Shown here in pieces: positions 7,546-14,891 of a DNA stretch of 33,058 nt; the first letter of the stretch is position 1, and the number at the start of each line of letters is the position of its first letter. Under the pieces are notes generated by a model that had not been told where the DNA came from, did not search any database, and saw nothing but the letters and a program-made list of their open reading frames with translations. The stretch comes from Deltaproteobacteria bacterium (GTDB lineage: Bacteria; Desulfobacterota; WTBG01; CAIYCZ01; CAIRTM01): positions 1-33,058 of the forward strand of contig VGSH01000023.1 of assembly GCA_016875025.1 (NCBI GenBank), given 5' to 3'. The translations under genes and the position numbers were made by a program.

Positions 7546-7627
7546 CTGTGCAGGTCAAAACGCATTTCCTGCGCTGCTCGCTCACACAACACAAACCCAA
7601 CGAACTATACAAGGTACTCATATCATC

Positions 7628-8464
7628 ATGGACGCTCTCTTTTTCATCCTGCTTGCGCTGGGCATAGTTCAGGGCATAGCAGAATTTCTTCCCATATCGT
7701 CATCAGGCCACCTGGTCATCCTGGAGAACATCCCCTTTATCAAGGCATCGCTTGAAAGCCTGGGCGAAGGCAGCCTTCTTTTCATCAACGTGGCCCTGCA
7801 TGTGGCAACCCTGGCAGGCGTTGTCATATTCCTCTGGAAGGACATAGTTTCCCTGGTAAAGGGCATTACCATCAGTGTTGTGCAAAAAAACGCTGGCAGC
7901 CCTGCCATGAAAACGGCCTTCAATATCATCGCGGCGTCGCTGCCGGCCGGCATCATCGGCGTTCTCTTCAACGATTTCTTCGAGGGCATTTTTTCCACGT
8001 CGCTGTACGCTTTCATCTGCCTCATACTGAACGGCTTCATCCTGATAGCGACTAAAAAAATATCCATACACAACCGGCAGATAGCTGAGCTGGGGCTGAC
8101 CAGATCAGTGATCGTGGGATTTTTTCAGGCCTTTGCCATTCTGCCGGGCATATCAAGATCGGGCATGACCATCGCGGGCGGGCTGCTCAGCGGCATGGAG
8201 CCGGTCCAGGCCGCGCGGTTTTCCTTTCTCATGGCCATACCGGTCATCGCAGGGGCGGGCCTTGTGGAGGGCATTAAGGCGGCCCAGGGTTCTTTCCCCG
8301 CGGAGCTGTACCTTCCGCTGGCCATTGCCATGGCCGTCACCATAGCAGTGTCCCTCGGGGCGATGAAGGTACTCTTTTATATTGTAAAAAGGGTAAGGCT
8401 CGATCTGTTCGGCTACTACACCATCGCTGTGGGGGTGGCAGGACTGATCATATACTGCCTGTAA
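7628..8464 (+). CDS. uppP: Undecaprenyl-diphosphatase (UppP/BacA)
   Basis: A 278-aa integral membrane phosphatase that converts undecaprenyl diphosphate to undecaprenyl phosphate for reuse as the lipid carrier in peptidoglycan and polysaccharide export. Both signature regions are visible: QGIAEFLPISSSGHLV near the N-terminus, with the conserved Glu and the Ser-rich loop, and LPGISRSGMTIAGG in the second half, the PGxSRSxxT motif. About seven to eight hydrophobic helices are present and the length is normal. The ATG at 7628 was chosen over an upstream ATG (7472) because the conserved N-terminus begins here and the predicted promoter at 7517-7545 lies between them. It confers intrinsic bacitracin tolerance in many bacteria. 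Confidence 0.95.
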   Translation: MDALFFILLALGIVQGIAEFLPISSSGHLVILENIPFIKASLESLGEGSLLFINVALHVATLAGVVIFLWKDIVSLVKGITISVVQKNAGSPAMKTAFNIIAASLPAGIIGVLFNDFFEGIFSTSLYAFICLILNGFILIATKKISIHNRQIAELGLTRSVIVGFFQAFAILPGISRSGMTIAGGLLSGMEPVQAARFSFLMAIPVIAGAGLVEGIKAAQGSFPAELYLPLAIAMAVTIAVSLGAMKVLFYIVKRVRLDLFGYYTIAVGVAGLIIYCL

Positions 8465-8523
8465 CAGAGCATGACCTTTGATTTTAACGGATGGGCATTT
8501 TTCGCAATATTATAGAACATCAT

Positions 8524-8612
8524 CCATTCGCCCTGAGCCTGTCGAAGGGCCAGGTGGACAAACTGTCTCACGTCAGACCCGTTCATGGTTCGACAGGCTC
8601 ACCACGAACGGA
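8524..8612 (-). repeat. Paired REP element (BIME-like), copy 1 of 3
   Basis: Two arms carry the 13-bp inverted pair TGAGCCTGTCGAA (8534-8546) and TTCGACAGGCTCA (8589-8601). Closely related pairs occur at 14270-14361 and 30446-30534 in the opposite orientation. It lies in the 317-base gap between the convergent uppP and TRL-like genes; the rest of that gap (8613-8781) shows nothing else I recognise. Confidence 0.85.
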
Positions 8613-8781
8613 TTTTCATTTTCTCTTTGGAAGGATTACAGGAAAAAGTAAAATGCGATAGTCCAATAAAAACAACAGGGGGTGTCAGCCGTGGTGATCA
8701 CGACTTACAGCTGTGCCGTGCGCCTGTCAGGCTGCGCAGCCGAAACACAAGCTGAACACTGGGCGGATTTTCAGCAGCCCG

Positions 8782-9129
8782 TTAATCTCCGTACACTATC
8801 AGGGTCTGGCGTCGGTATAGGCCCAGCAAAACACTGAGCGTCTTAATGTCGATATGGTGCAGATCGGTTATGCCTTCCTCTCGGGCAAGACGCATGATTT
8901 CATCTGTATCCCACTCACCGGAAACTCTCACCTGGAGCATATGCGAGTTGACAACCAAGGATTTCGTGCCAACGGGCGTATTGTGAAAATCTTGGGAATA
9001 GGGTTCGATCGAACTGCTATAAATAATGCCCCGGGCGGAGCCCCGATTTTCGCCCCGAACACGGTCCCTGACGGAACAGCCCATAATCATAATGGCAGCC
9101 AGACAGAGCAATACGGCTCTAATCGCCAT
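8782..9129 (-). CDS. TRL-like family lipoprotein (second of tandem pair)
   Basis: A 115-aa predicted lipoprotein. The N-terminus MAIRAVLLCLAAIMIMGCS is a type II signal peptide with the lipobox cysteine at residue 18. The mature part resembles the TRL-like family: a GIIYSSSIEPYSQDFHNT segment and the C-terminal half containing TDLHHIDIKTLSVLLGLYRRQTLIVYGD. The C-terminal motif (GLY-R-T-VVYGD pattern) is shared with the upstream gene at 9119-9412, so the two are paralogues. Its start overlaps the upstream stop by 11 bases, implying translational coupling. The function of this family is unknown; an envelope location is likely. Confidence 0.75.
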   Translation of the reverse strand: MAIRAVLLCLAAIMIMGCSVRDRVRGENRGSARGIIYSSSIEPYSQDFHNTPVGTKSLVVNSHMLQVRVSGEWDTDEIMRLAREEGITDLHHIDIKTLSVLLGLYRRQTLIVYGD

Positions 9130-9412
9130 ACACCACCATCGTATAACGAGAATAAAGGCCGAAGAGTACTACCATAAACTCCTGATCGGCATGATTAATA
9201 ACGGTGATATCACCGTTCTCAGCGGCGGCTTTAGTACCGGCATCTCCCCAGGCAAAAAGCCACAGAACCGACCGGTTGGAAGATCTGCCCTCCTTGCTGC
9301 CCAGATCAGTGTTCTGGAGATCTTTATCCAGGGGGCGCTGGACATTAGTATACAGGCAACCGCTGGTGAGCAGCGCAACCAGGCACATCAACACTGTGGT
9401 CTTTCGTATCAT
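9119..9412 (-). CDS. TRL-like family lipoprotein (first of tandem pair)
   Basis: A 97-aa predicted lipoprotein with signal peptide MIRKTTVLMCLVALLTSGC (lipobox LTSGC). The mature part contains LYTNVQRPLDKDLQNTDLGSKEG, a central SVLWLFAWGDAGTKAAAENGDI segment characteristic of TRL-like proteins, and the C-terminal ending VVLFGLYSRYTMVVYGD, which is shared with the downstream paralogue. A good ribosome binding site (GGAG) precedes the ATG. It probably forms an operon with 8782-9129. Molecular role unknown. Confidence 0.8.
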   Translation of the reverse strand: MIRKTTVLMCLVALLTSGCLYTNVQRPLDKDLQNTDLGSKEGRSSNRSVLWLFAWGDAGTKAAAENGDITVINHADQEFMVVLFGLYSRYTMVVYGD

Positions 9413-9513
9413 GGCATCTCCGCCGGCAGATGATTACCGCAGATGTCCTGCGGACTGCCAAAAGTATAGTGTATGCGCCGTGCTCTGTCAAGGACACCTC
9501 CGGATGCTCAGCG

Positions 9514-10032
9514 CTATCGCCACCTGGTGCCGTTCCAGGTACGCATGCGAATCCGCCCCGAGGTGCTGACCACCACGGCGCAACAATCCCCGCACCGATT
9601 GGCGAAATACACCGTGCCGGCATTGCTCAGACCGCGCTGGTTGAACGTCACGCTCCGGGGTTTGCCCTGAAAGGTAATGGGCGATGCGGGGAGCCGGGAG
9701 GATCCGGCTGATGCGCTTGTGGTTGCCCGGCCGAATCCGAAACACACCCCGCCGCCATAATGGCTTGTAAGCGTGCCCCGGTTCGGAACTGTCCGGCTGC
9801 CGATGCTGTAGGTGTTGCCGTCCTGATCAAACACAACCCGCACGTTGCTGAATGAGCGTATCGCATCCATGCGGGCGCGGCGCAGATTACCGGCAAATTC
9901 GCTCGCGGCCGCGCGCAGCTGATAGCGCGGCATGATTGCAAAAGCGTTTAACGCTGCCACGGACGCCAGAATACCGATAAGCGCGACCACCACCATAAGT
10001 TCCACAAGCGTGAAACCTTTACTGCGTCCCAT
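9514..10032 (-). CDS. GspH/FimT-type pseudopilin
   Basis: A 172-aa protein with a class III prepilin leader: MGRSKG, cleavage site before FTLVELMVVVALIGILASVAALNAFA, with the conserved Glu at +5. The following region (QLRAAASEFAGNLRRARMDAIRSFSNVRVVFD) and the C-terminal GRIRMRTWNG match the GspH/FimT group of minor pseudopilins used by type II secretion or type IV pili. Processing would need a prepilin peptidase encoded elsewhere. A strong ribosome binding site (GGAGGAG) precedes the start. It stands alone; no other secretion or pilus gene is adjacent, although a GspC-like protein is encoded 3 kb away. Confidence 0.85.
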   Translation of the reverse strand: MGRSKGFTLVELMVVVALIGILASVAALNAFAIMPRYQLRAAASEFAGNLRRARMDAIRSFSNVRVVFDQDGNTYSIGSRTVPNRGTLTSHYGGGVCFGFGRATTSASAGSSRLPASPITFQGKPRSVTFNQRGLSNAGTVYFANRCGDCCAVVVSTSGRIRMRTWNGTRWR

Positions 10033-10274
10033 ACGCTCCTCCGCTTTTAATCAACTATAAAGTCCCTCCCTGCCAAGCGCCTGTCCTGAGCGCAGTGAAG
10101 GGGGGGTTATTAAAAAAGCCTCCCCTGTCAAGGGGATGTTTGGCGGGGTGTCAGTTCATTTCCTGTTAAAAAAATAAGCACAGGGCTTGCTATACCCTTT
10201 GACGATAGCCTTGACTTGAGAGACACCCAACTGTAATAGTCGCAAAAGGAGGGAATTTATTTCAGCTGCAGGCA

Positions 10275-10305
10275 CAAAAAAAGCCCGGAGAAGAACTCCG
10301 GGCTT
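10275..10305 (-). terminator. Intrinsic terminator of etfBA
   Basis: A perfect 10-bp stem (AAGCCCGGAG at 10281-10290 with CTCCGGGCTT at 10296-10305) and 5-base loop; read on the minus strand it is followed by a T-tract (the A-run at 10276-10282). It lies 33 bases after the etfA stop. Confidence 0.93.
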
Positions 10306-10337
10306 GCGGAAAACGTTTGAACTGCGGGCCGTGACTA

Positions 10338-11327
10338 TCAGTCGGCTTTGAGCTTTCTGATTTCCTCGGTCAGCGGCGGGACAACCTTGAACAGATCGTC
10401 AATCACGGCGTAATCGCACTTTGACAGAATGGGGGCTTCCCCATCCTTGTTGATCGCCACGATAACCTTGGAGGTACCCATGCCGGCATAATGCTGAATC
10501 GCGCCGGAAATACCGCAGGCGATGTAAAGATTTGCGGAAACGACCTTGCCGGTCTGACCGACCTGATCGGAAACCGGGCGCCAGCCCGCGTCAACCGCGG
10601 CGCGCGAAGCACCCACGGTCGCGCCCAGCACTTTGGCCAGGTCTTCCAGAATGCCGTAACCGCTCGCATCCTTCATGCCGCGACCGCCGGAGACGATAAC
10701 CTCTGCTTCGGTCAGGTCGACCTTGCCCGCATCGCCCTTGACAACTTCCAGGACTTTCACGCGGATGTCAGCTGCGGATACCTCTGCAGCCACATTGACG
10801 ACCTCAGCACTTTTTGAAGCGTCAGGTGCAGCAGCGATCAGCACGTTGGGACGGATCGTAGCAATGGCAACCTTGTCGGCCTGAAACTTCACATCCGCGA
10901 TCATCTTGCCGGAATACATATAGCGTTTAACAGTGAAAGCATCACCGTCAAGTCCGATGGCGGTGCAGTCAGCAGCCATGCCGGCATTGATGCGCGCGGC
11001 AACTTTCGGCATCAGGTCCTTGCCGACCACGGTTGCCCCGGCCAGCACTATTGAGGGCTGTTCCCTGGTAATCAGGTCGGCCAGAGCCTTGGCATAGCCG
11101 TCAGCGGTGTAATTCTCGAGCAAATCATTTTCAACCACATACACCTTGTCGGCACCGTACGGCGCGAACTTTCCGGCCAGGGCGGCAACGCCCTTGCCGA
11201 TGATCACCGCGCACAGAGGTTCTGACTTGGCCGTGGCAATTTTGCGGGCTTCGCTCAATATTTCAAAGGCAACCTTGCGAATGGTTCCCTGGTCCGGGAC
11301 TGTAACAACAAAAATTCCTTTACCCAT
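10338..11327 (-). CDS. etfA: Electron transfer flavoprotein, alpha subunit
   Basis: A 329-aa EtfA/FixB protein that carries the FAD domain of the soluble EtfAB heterodimer, shuttling electrons between flavoprotein dehydrogenases and ferredoxin, NAD or quinone-linked partners. The C-terminal FAD-binding domain is clear: VSGGRGMKD, GASRAAVDAGW, QVGQTGKVVSANLYIACGISGAIQ and INKDGEAPILSKCDYAV. The N-terminal part matches the EtfA alpha/beta fold (IVLAGATVVGKDLMPKVAARI). A ribosome binding site (AAGGAG) precedes the ATG. It follows etfB by 57 bases in the same operon and is followed by a strong terminator. Whether the pair is bifurcating cannot be decided by eye. Confidence 0.95.
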   Translation of the reverse strand: MGKGIFVVTVPDQGTIRKVAFEILSEARKIATAKSEPLCAVIIGKGVAALAGKFAPYGADKVYVVENDLLENYTADGYAKALADLITREQPSIVLAGATVVGKDLMPKVAARINAGMAADCTAIGLDGDAFTVKRYMYSGKMIADVKFQADKVAIATIRPNVLIAAAPDASKSAEVVNVAAEVSAADIRVKVLEVVKGDAGKVDLTEAEVIVSGGRGMKDASGYGILEDLAKVLGATVGASRAAVDAGWRPVSDQVGQTGKVVSANLYIACGISGAIQHYAGMGTSKVIVAINKDGEAPILSKCDYAVIDDLFKVVPPLTEEIRKLKAD

Positions 11328-11384
11328 GAGAATGATCTCCTTATATCATGAATGGTGTCCGTTCGTTCACATATACGCCGATAC

Positions 11385-12182
11385 CTAAATAGCCTTGGCT
11401 TCCTCGCGCAGGGCCTTGGCAAGGTTGGCGGCCTTTTCTTCCGGGGACTCGCCGCTGATTATTTTTGCGGACGTGCGCGTCGGAGGCGCGGTAAATTTCA
11501 CAACCCGGGTTCCGGAACCGGCTGCGCCGACCGTACCGGCGTCGATACCGATCTCAGCGGCCTTTACCGGCTGCAGGGGTTTTTTCTTGGCCTTCATGAT
11601 ACCGGGCAAAGAGGCATAGCGGGGCTCATTGAGACCTTTCTGACAGGTCAGCACACACGGCAGGGGAATTTCAAGGATTTCCTCGCCGCCCACGATCTGC
11701 CGGTTTACCTTCACGCTCTTTTTGTCGGCAGCCACTTCCACCTTCGTTACAAGGCTGGTGTGCGGCAGGCCCAGCAGTTCCGCCAGCGCGGGGCCGACCT
11801 GGCTCTGGTCGTCATCAATGGCCTGACGGCCGCAGTAAATGATGTCATACTGCATACCCTTGATCTGCGCGGCAAGCGCTTTGGCCGCGGCCTGGGCATC
11901 ACTGCCGTTAAAGGCTTCATCGTCAAGATGCACGGCCTTGTCAGCGCCCATGGCCAGACCGGTGCGGATCGCTTCGACCGCCCGGGCCGGACCCATGCTT
12001 ACCAGGGTCACCTCACCGCCGCCGGCTTTTTCTTTCTGGAGCAGCGCCTCTTCAATTCCGTACTCATCATACGGGCTGATAATGAACTTAACGCCGTCCA
12101 GCTTGACATCCGAACCGTCCGGAGTCGCAAGAATCTGTGCTTCTGTGTCAGGAACCTGTTTCAAACATACAATACTGTTCAT
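11385..12182 (-). CDS. etfB: Electron transfer flavoprotein, beta subunit
   Basis: A 265-aa EtfB/FixA protein, partner of the adjacent EtfA. Diagnostic segments are the N-terminal IVCLKQVPDTEAQI, the SPYDEYGIEEALLQKE helix, ALAMGADKA-like GLAMGADKAVHL, and the nucleotide-binding stretch CGRQAIDDDQSQVGPALAELL, with the PCVLTCQKGLNEPRYASLPGIMKAKKKP region typical of the subunit. The beta subunit binds AMP in classical ETFs and a second FAD in bifurcating ones. A strong ribosome binding site (GGGAGG) precedes the ATG. The pair lies about 2.2 kb downstream of the minus-strand flavoprotein/Fe-S operon and is a plausible partner of it. Confidence 0.95.
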   Translation of the reverse strand: MNSIVCLKQVPDTEAQILATPDGSDVKLDGVKFIISPYDEYGIEEALLQKEKAGGGEVTLVSMGPARAVEAIRTGLAMGADKAVHLDDEAFNGSDAQAAAKALAAQIKGMQYDIIYCGRQAIDDDQSQVGPALAELLGLPHTSLVTKVEVAADKKSVKVNRQIVGGEEILEIPLPCVLTCQKGLNEPRYASLPGIMKAKKKPLQPVKAAEIGIDAGTVGAAGSGTRVVKFTAPPTRTSAKIISGESPEEKAANLAKALREEAKAI

Positions 12183-12373
12183 GTGTCCTCCCTTGCATCT
12201 GGTGCACTATGTGTGTAATACCTGCATCTTCTGCCGAAACTATCTGTATGTGAGCACGCGCCGCGGCACCCTGTGCAACCGGCAGCGATCCTTAATCGAT
12301 CATAGAGCCCAAAAGTGCTGTAAACCGATATCAGCACGCTCCCCTGCACTGATGCATGCTTCCCGGTGCCCGG

Positions 12374-12400
12374 CGGCGGTTCCGTTACCACGAACCGCCG
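12374..12400 (-). promoter_or_regulatory. Hairpin in the etfB upstream region
   Basis: CGGCGGTTC and GAACCGCCG pair perfectly around a 9-base loop, about 190 bases before the etfB start. It would lie inside the leader if transcription starts at the sigma-54-like site. Confidence 0.4.
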
Positions 12401-12427
12401 TTTCTCACACGCAAAGGGTGGGGGGAA

Positions 12428-12509
12428 GGCAACCGGTTCCGTTTACTATAAGGGTAATACTGAGGGGTTGTCGGGGCTTTGCTTTTTGGGGTACCCGGAA
12501 CCGGTTGCC
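12428..12509. repeat. 14-bp perfect inverted repeat upstream of etfB
   Basis: GGCAACCGGTTCCG (12428-12441) is the exact reverse complement of CGGAACCGGTTGCC (12496-12509), with 54 bases between. Each arm itself contains the palindrome AACCGGTT. It may be a regulatory dyad or a small palindromic repeat. Confidence 0.6.
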
Positions 12510-12575
12510 GGATGTTGCCAGGTTCTGATGGTTATCATCACCGCACGAACTGCCCGTGCGCTCTGCACCCGTATA

Positions 12576-12592
12576 ATGCAACACGCATGCCA
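12576..12592 (-). promoter_or_regulatory. Sigma-54-type (-24/-12) promoter candidate for etfBA
   Basis: On the minus strand the sequence reads TGGCATGCGTGTTGCAT: a GG and a GC dinucleotide exactly 10 bases apart, with one mismatch to the TGGCAC-N5-TTGCA consensus. It is about 390 bases upstream of etfB. A single short match of this kind can occur by chance. Confidence 0.4.
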
Positions 12593-12841
12593 TTCAGACT
12601 AAAAGACCCAACCACCCTCAATGTATTAAAAAAACTTTGTTTTTATCCGCTGCTTCCGGCCTGACCCGGTGACATTCTGTGACTTTTTGACAAAAAACCA
12701 ATGCCCCGGACAGGCAATTTTTTACTTATGTCAAATCAGCCGGCCTGCCGAAATACTGTCGGCCAAGGATGTAAGAATACACTCTTTTCCAAAAAAAACA
12801 AGTCCCTCTTTTTATCCCGGCAGTGTCGAAAAATACTATGC

Positions 12842-12882
12842 GCAGGCCCGCCGGCCGGAGCACCCCCGGCCGACGGGCCTGC
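12842..12882 (-). terminator. GC-rich hairpin after the SEC-C gene
   Basis: A 17-bp stem with one mismatch and a 7-base loop, 38 bases downstream of the SEC-C protein stop on the minus strand, followed after a few bases by a short T-run. It probably ends the gspC-like/SEC-C transcript. Confidence 0.55.
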
Positions 12883-12920
12883 CACTCTAATCCAGTCCTT
12901 TGTGTTGGACAGTTGTGGTT

Positions 12921-13166
12921 TTATCTCATCATCAGCCAGCGTTTCCACAGGGGTACGCCCCGGGCACGCAGCTCATCCTGCATTCTTTGACGTTCAAGTT
13001 TTTTGAGATACGCTTCACCGGCATCCGCATGGCAGTCCTTATATTTTTTAAAACTGCCGCACGGGCATGGATCATTACGCCCCACGTGGTATATGCGTCG
13101 CGGATCGGTAACCGTACGCTTAAAAAGGCTGAGTTTCGGTGAAATCGTCAGCGCCCTTTTCTTCAT
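12921..13166 (-). CDS. SEC-C motif mini-protein
   Basis: An 81-aa basic protein centred on a SEC-C zinc-binding motif, [18 protein letters not shown] (roughly residues 29-46), the same module that ends SecA. The ligands CxC...C-H are complete. The rest is a basic N-terminus and a charged C-terminal helix ([20 protein letters not shown]). Stand-alone SEC-C proteins are widespread, bind zinc, and have no agreed function; ribosome or SecB association is known for the SecA module. It follows the GspC-like gene by 48 bases, so the two may be co-transcribed. The ribosome binding site is weak, so the start is moderately certain. Confidence 0.75.
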   Translation of the reverse strand: MKKRALTISPKLSLFKRTVTDPRRIYHVGRNDPCPCGSFKKYKDCHADAGEAYLKKLERQRMQDELRARGVPLWKRWLMMR

Positions 13167-13214
13167 GCAGCATCCCCTGATACACGGAAAACGAACGCGA
13201 TCTGCGGCACTGAG

Positions 13215-14081
13215 CTATCGCTGCCGCATCTTTTCAAATTCCTCACGCAGGCGCATAAGATCTTCACGGCCCGATTCTTCCAGAGCGGGCATCATCGGCT
13301 GCAGCTTTTCCCAGTCACGCTCAGCCTGCTGCAGGGCCGTATCATTTGGATCATCACGCAGCATCTGCATATTACTTTGAAACCGCTGGCGCATGAAATC
13401 AGCTGCCTGGGCCGGATTCGGCGACTCCTCCGGGGCTGGTTGCGGGCGGGACGCGGGGCGGCGGGCACTGGCGGGAGCCGCCGGAGTCGGGGCAGGCTGC
13501 GGCTTGTCCTCAACAATCTCGGTTCTGACCGCACTGCGCTCCGTCTCGCCCTGATTCATAAAAACTTCATAACGATTATTATCAGCGGGATCCTGCAGCA
13601 GCACGCTGCCGGGCCTGATCTCAACCAGCCGGAAGCCGCTGATAAAATCCCCCACAGCATACGGGCGCTTACCTTCCTGGCTCTGTTCGGCGGGCTGAGT
13701 TCCCCTGGGGGGGCGCCCGCGCTGCACGGCCCGCGGCGCCGGCGGCTGGGTTACGCGCATGACCGCATATGAGTGCGAATCCCTGATAACCGTTCCAAAC
13801 AGGTTAATCTGCTCGATATTCTTCGCTTCTGCTGAACCGGCCTGTGCAGCGGCGCCCTTTGACGGGGACTTCTCCATCTCCCATTTCTGGCGCTGATCAT
13901 GAAAAAGATTCTTTTCGATGATGATAGCGTATTCATCCGCGCATGCCGGAGCAACGCGCATAACCGAAACAAAACACAGCACGCTCAGCAGTACGGCGCA
14001 GCCACGCACGGCTCTCCCGGGAAAGGCCGGCAACCGGTTGGCTGCCGACAGGCCGTGCATGCGTGAGGTCTGGACATTCAT
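13215..14081 (-). CDS. GspC-like (type II secretion clamp) envelope protein
   Basis: A 288-aa predicted envelope protein. A basic N-terminus is followed by one hydrophobic segment (GCAVLLSVLCFVSVMRVAPA), either a signal peptide or a membrane anchor. The next part (IIIEKNLFHDQRQKW, then IEQINLFGTVIRDSHSYAVM and YAVGDFISGFRLVEIRPGSVLLQD) has the layout of the GspC/PilP homology-region domain that contacts the secretin. A Pro/Ala-rich linker (about residues 195-225) and a charged helical tail follow. Type II secretion clusters normally carry gspC next to gspD, but here it stands apart from such genes. The assignment rests on pattern recognition and may describe only a domain relative. Confidence 0.55.
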   Translation of the reverse strand: MNVQTSRMHGLSAANRLPAFPGRAVRGCAVLLSVLCFVSVMRVAPACADEYAIIIEKNLFHDQRQKWEMEKSPSKGAAAQAGSAEAKNIEQINLFGTVIRDSHSYAVMRVTQPPAPRAVQRGRPPRGTQPAEQSQEGKRPYAVGDFISGFRLVEIRPGSVLLQDPADNNRYEVFMNQGETERSAVRTEIVEDKPQPAPTPAAPASARRPASRPQPAPEESPNPAQAADFMRQRFQSNMQMLRDDPNDTALQQAERDWEKLQPMMPALEESGREDLMRLREEFEKMRQR

Positions 14082-14136
14082 CCGTGCGTTCTTTCCATAT
14101 ACCCGGCAGCGCCCTGTATAAAAGATACTCCTGACC

Positions 14137-14166
14137 GGCTGTTCAAAGAGACCTTTTTCAACAGCC
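14137..14166. repeat. Short palindrome related to the repeat at 25455-25579
   Basis: GGCTGTT (14137-14143) and AACAGCC (14160-14166) bracket a short spacer. The ends match those of the larger element at 25455-25579, so this may be a deleted copy. A separate perfect dyad (TGCTAGA/TCTAGCA, 14167-14183) follows directly, just upstream of the GspC-like gene. Confidence 0.5.
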
Positions 14167-14269
14167 TGCTAGACACTCTAGCATACTACCATATTTTAAA
14201 AACGCAAAAAAAGTGTTAATTAAAGCATTCTTCTTTGTACTCTAACCCTTACGAAGAGGAAATGTAAGC

Positions 14270-14361
14270 CCGTTTGTGGTGAGCCTGTCGAACCATGCAC
14301 GGGTAGTGCCGTGCGATAAGTTGTCCGTTCGGCCCTTCGACAGGCTCAGGGCGAACGGACG
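14270..14361 (+). repeat. Paired REP element (BIME-like), copy 2 of 3
   Basis: The arms contain TGAGCCTGTCGAA (14280-14292) and TTCGACAGGCTCA (14336-14348), flanked by CCCGTTTGTGG and CGAACGG. Same orientation as copy 3 and opposite to copy 1. It lies just downstream of the 131-aa unknown gene. Confidence 0.85.
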
Positions 14362-14395
14362 CTGTTTTTAAGGCTAGAGTATGTAGAAAAATGCT

Positions 14396-14791
14396 CTAAA
14401 AATCTGAAATTGCGCTTTTGTGATACGCATCAAGTTTCTGCACCGCTTCGCGGGAGGAAACGCCTTCCTTCAAATACCCTGCCACGGTTGCGGCGAAGAT
14501 CGCTTTGAGCATCACGATATTGTCAAGATTCGATGCGCGGATAAGCTCAAGGTACGCCACATCGGAAGATATCCCTTTTGTGCGCAGGTGCTCAACCAGA
14601 TCACCCAGATCCCGGTTGGTTGCCGCGCAGTAGCAGACATCATAGGCGACACTGAACATGCGGTCTGTTTCCGGACCGTCGAATTCCGGGAAATTGGCTT
14701 TGATCTCCGCGTAGTAGTCTTTTCTGAATTCCTCCAGGCTGTAGCCGACCTCGCCTGAGGCCACCTGATCGGGGCTGAATTCCCACTGCAT
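14396..14791 (-). CDS. Unknown 131-aa protein at the end of the redox operon
   Basis: An acidic, probably soluble and mostly helical protein that I do not recognise. It contains a region with two cysteines (VAYDVCYCAATNRDLGDL, about residues 48-65) and a hydrophobic helix (NIVMLKAIFAATVAGYL). There is no signal peptide or membrane segment. The start is well supported: AAGGAG lies 8 bases before the ATG. It follows the PCP_red-like gene in the same direction, but an intrinsic terminator (14838-14862) lies between them. It is therefore either transcribed by read-through or separately. Association with the redox operon is by position only. Confidence 0.7.
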   Translation of the reverse strand: MQWEFSPDQVASGEVGYSLEEFRKDYYAEIKANFPEFDGPETDRMFSVAYDVCYCAATNRDLGDLVEHLRTKGISSDVAYLELIRASNLDNIVMLKAIFAATVAGYLKEGVSSREAVQKLDAYHKSAISDF

Positions 14792-14837
14792 GGTTATTCT
14801 CCTTTACGGTGCATGTCCGCTAATGTCGAATAAAAAA

Positions 14838-14862
14838 GCGGGCGCACATAGTATGCACCCGC
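14838..14862 (-). terminator. Intrinsic terminator within the redox gene cluster
   Basis: A 9-bp stem with one mismatch (GCGGGCGCA with TGCACCCGC). On the minus strand it is followed by a T-tract (the A-run at 14832-14837). It lies 29 bases after the PCP_red-like stop and 46 before the 131-aa gene start, so it should end or attenuate the long operon. Confidence 0.8.
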
Positions 14863-14891
14863 CTGAAAATCAAACATCATCTGCGCTGTCG

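Larger units (their letters stand above)
12183..12920. other. 738-base gene-free structured region upstream of etfB
   Basis: No ORF here has coding character. The region contains a perfect 9-bp hairpin (12374-12382 with 12392-12400), a 14-bp inverted repeat (12428-12441 with 12496-12509), a sigma-54-like site (12576-12592) and a 17-bp GC-rich hairpin with one mismatch (12842-12882). The rest shows nothing I recognise. Confidence 0.6.

Noticed and set aside
10080-10110. Fragment resembling an arm of the paired REP element (CTGTCCTGAGCGCAGTGAAGG)
   Set aside because: It lacks the second arm and the core TGAGCCTGTCGAA, so it is too short and diverged to call as a copy.
11352-12218. A 288-codon open frame on the plus strand
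   Set aside because: It covers the complement of etfB, which is unambiguous by sequence and context.
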